Positions 63,013-64,000 of a stretch of DNA of 64,000 bases are shown here, in pieces (position 1 is the stretch's first letter; the number at the start of each line of letters is the position of its first letter). The position numbers and the translations under genes were made by a program. The stretch lies in assembly GCA_963772445.1 (NCBI GenBank), contig CAVYXK010000015.1:62001-126000 (forward strand), written 5' to 3'. The notes below the pieces were generated by a model. The model had not been told where the DNA came from, did no database searches, and was given only the letters and a program-made list of their open reading frames with translations. Origin of the DNA: CAVYXK01 sp963772445. GTDB lineage: Bacteria > Pseudomonadota > Alphaproteobacteria > Acetobacterales > Acetobacteraceae.

Positions 63013-64000
63013 ATGTTCCCCGAGCGGCATGACTTGTCATCCACGGCTGAGATTCCCAGGCGTCAGCTTGGCTGGCGGATAGCGGTGCTGCCATTCCGCA
63101 GCGTGGGCGCGCCAATTGGGTCCGGCATAGCACTCGGGATGGCGGAGGAGGTTTCCGCGGCACTCTCCCGTTTCCGTGCCCCACGTCTGATCGCGACCGC
63201 CACATTCTGGGATGGCTCCGGACCCGCCGCTGATGCTTTGGGACGATGCCGGACATACGAGCTCGATTACATCATCGACGGCACGATCCAGGTGATCGAG
63301 GAACACGTCAGCGTGAACGTCGCCTTGTTGGACGTGGTCTTTGATTTCGAGGTGGTCTGGAGTGGGTATTTCGACGGGCATTTGGACGACCTGTTCTCAT
63401 TGCAGCACAGGATCGCATCAGAAACGGTTGCTCAGGTCGATCCCGAGCTCTTCCAACGCGGGTCGGCCTTCGAAACGCCAATCAAGACGGAGATTGCCGC
63501 CGCTCATCACTCCGTGCTGACAGCGATCCAAGGGATCTTCCGCCTGGATCGACCGAAGTTCATGCGCGCGCGCGAGCTCCTGGCAAAGGCGATCGAGCTT
63601 GATCCTGACTATGCCGCCGCTCATGCCTGGATGGGCTACTGGAGCATTATGGCTGTCGGGCAGGGGTGGGTCGAAGATCCGCGCGATGTGACGTCGTTGG
63701 CCGGTGTCTCGGCCGAACGAGCGGTGCTGCTGGATCCGCTTGACGCGCGCGCCCTGGCTATTGCCGGACATGTCAAAGCTTACCTGCTCCACGACGTGCG
63801 AAGCGCCCTCAATCTGCATGCGCGGGCGATAGAGCTGAACCCCAATCTGCCGATCGCCTGGACGTTGAGCAGTTGGTCCAAAATCTACAATGGAGAACAC
63901 GCGACTGCCATTCGCCACGCGATGATGTCCCGCTCGTTATCACCGCGCGACCCGCACATATTCTTTGTCGAGCACGCGTTGATGACGGCGCATTTTTTTA
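63013..64000 (+). CDS. TPR protein with a TolB/adenylate-cyclase-associated N-terminal region (3' end outside window)
   Basis: The frame opens at ATG 63013 (MFPERHDLSSTAEIPRRQLG) and is still open at 64000. It begins with the segment WRIAVLPFRSVGAPIGSGIA, then ALGMAEEVSAALSRFRAPRL and YELDYIIDGTIQVIEEHVSV, the pattern that follows winged-helix or adenylate-cyclase domains in alphaproteobacterial TPR regulators. TPR-like repeats follow (ARELLAKAIELDPDYAAAHA, ALNLHARAIELNPNLPIAW). The N-terminal regulatory domain is absent upstream: a stop lies three codons before the ATG. It may be a stand-alone variant or a truncated gene. Confidence 0.7.
   Translation, partial: MFPERHDLSSTAEIPRRQLGWRIAVLPFRSVGAPIGSGIALGMAEEVSAALSRFRAPRLIATATFWDGSGPAADALGRCRTYELDYIIDGTIQVIEEHVSVNVALLDVVFDFEVVWSGYFDGHLDDLFSLQHRIASETVAQVDPELFQRGSAFETPIKTEIAAAHHSVLTAIQGIFRLDRPKFMRARELLAKAIELDPDYAAAHAWMGYWSIMAVGQGWVEDPRDVTSLAGVSAERAVLLDPLDARALAIAGHVKAYLLHDVRSALNLHARAIELNPNLPIAWTLSSWSKIYNGEHATAIRHAMMSRSLSPRDPHIFFVEHALMTAHFF

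Overview
The window is GC-rich alphaproteobacterial DNA, most likely from Rhodospirillales/Acetobacteraceae. The evidence is an imp-type type VI secretion (T6SS) cluster, two small-protein families I associate with Acetobacteraceae (recall, not a search), and a GTTC-N7-GTTC SOS box. No rRNA, tRNA or CRISPR array was seen.

Layout. 1-6.9 kb: the end of a T6SS cluster (tagJ, tssE, tssF, tssG and a frameshifted tssH/clpV). 7.2-17.1 kb: a surface-polysaccharide cluster (methyltransferase, GT61 glycosyltransferase, beta-helix protein, WcbI-like protein). Its beta-helix gene carries a 1-bp deletion and two IS elements. One of these IS elements itself holds a large-serine-recombinase element. All junctions can be read, and the gene can be rebuilt on paper. 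17.1-21.6 kb: a graveyard of gene remnants with an IS1202/ISNCY-type element, a few small live genes and a possible PemK-like toxin. 21.6-30 kb: scattered metabolic genes (enolase-superfamily enzyme, GH15 glucoamylase, solute-binding protein, Hsp20, PPi-type phosphofructokinase). 30-44 kb: a catabolic island with an aldo/keto reductase-RidA fusion, an NAD-kinase-like protein, a split glycine dehydrogenase P-protein, a polar amino-acid ABC transporter, a DadA-like FAD oxidase, a DHDPS-like lyase, an SDR, and an HcnA-HcnB-like 2Fe-2S/FAD protein. A 17-bp motif occurs upstream of both the transporter and the lyase/oxidase pair. 44-51.8 kb: a frameshifted porin with a partial duplicate, GxxExxY remnants, one intact FitAB-like toxin-antitoxin pair, two broken toxins, palindromic repeats and an ORF-less group II intron. 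51.8-56.8 kb: an ACP-MBOAT-SGNH operon, yqgE and a peroxiredoxin. 57-64 kb: a TonB-dependent receptor with a small secreted partner, a GGDEF-EAL protein, and a TPR protein cut by the window end.

Functionally, the 30-44 kb block looks like one uptake and oxidation system for an amino or imino acid, with RidA detoxifying reactive imines. The striking general property is the number of single-base lesions: at least nine genes carry a frameshift or a nonsense codon. Either this replicon is decaying or the assembly contains indel errors; this must be settled before function is assigned.
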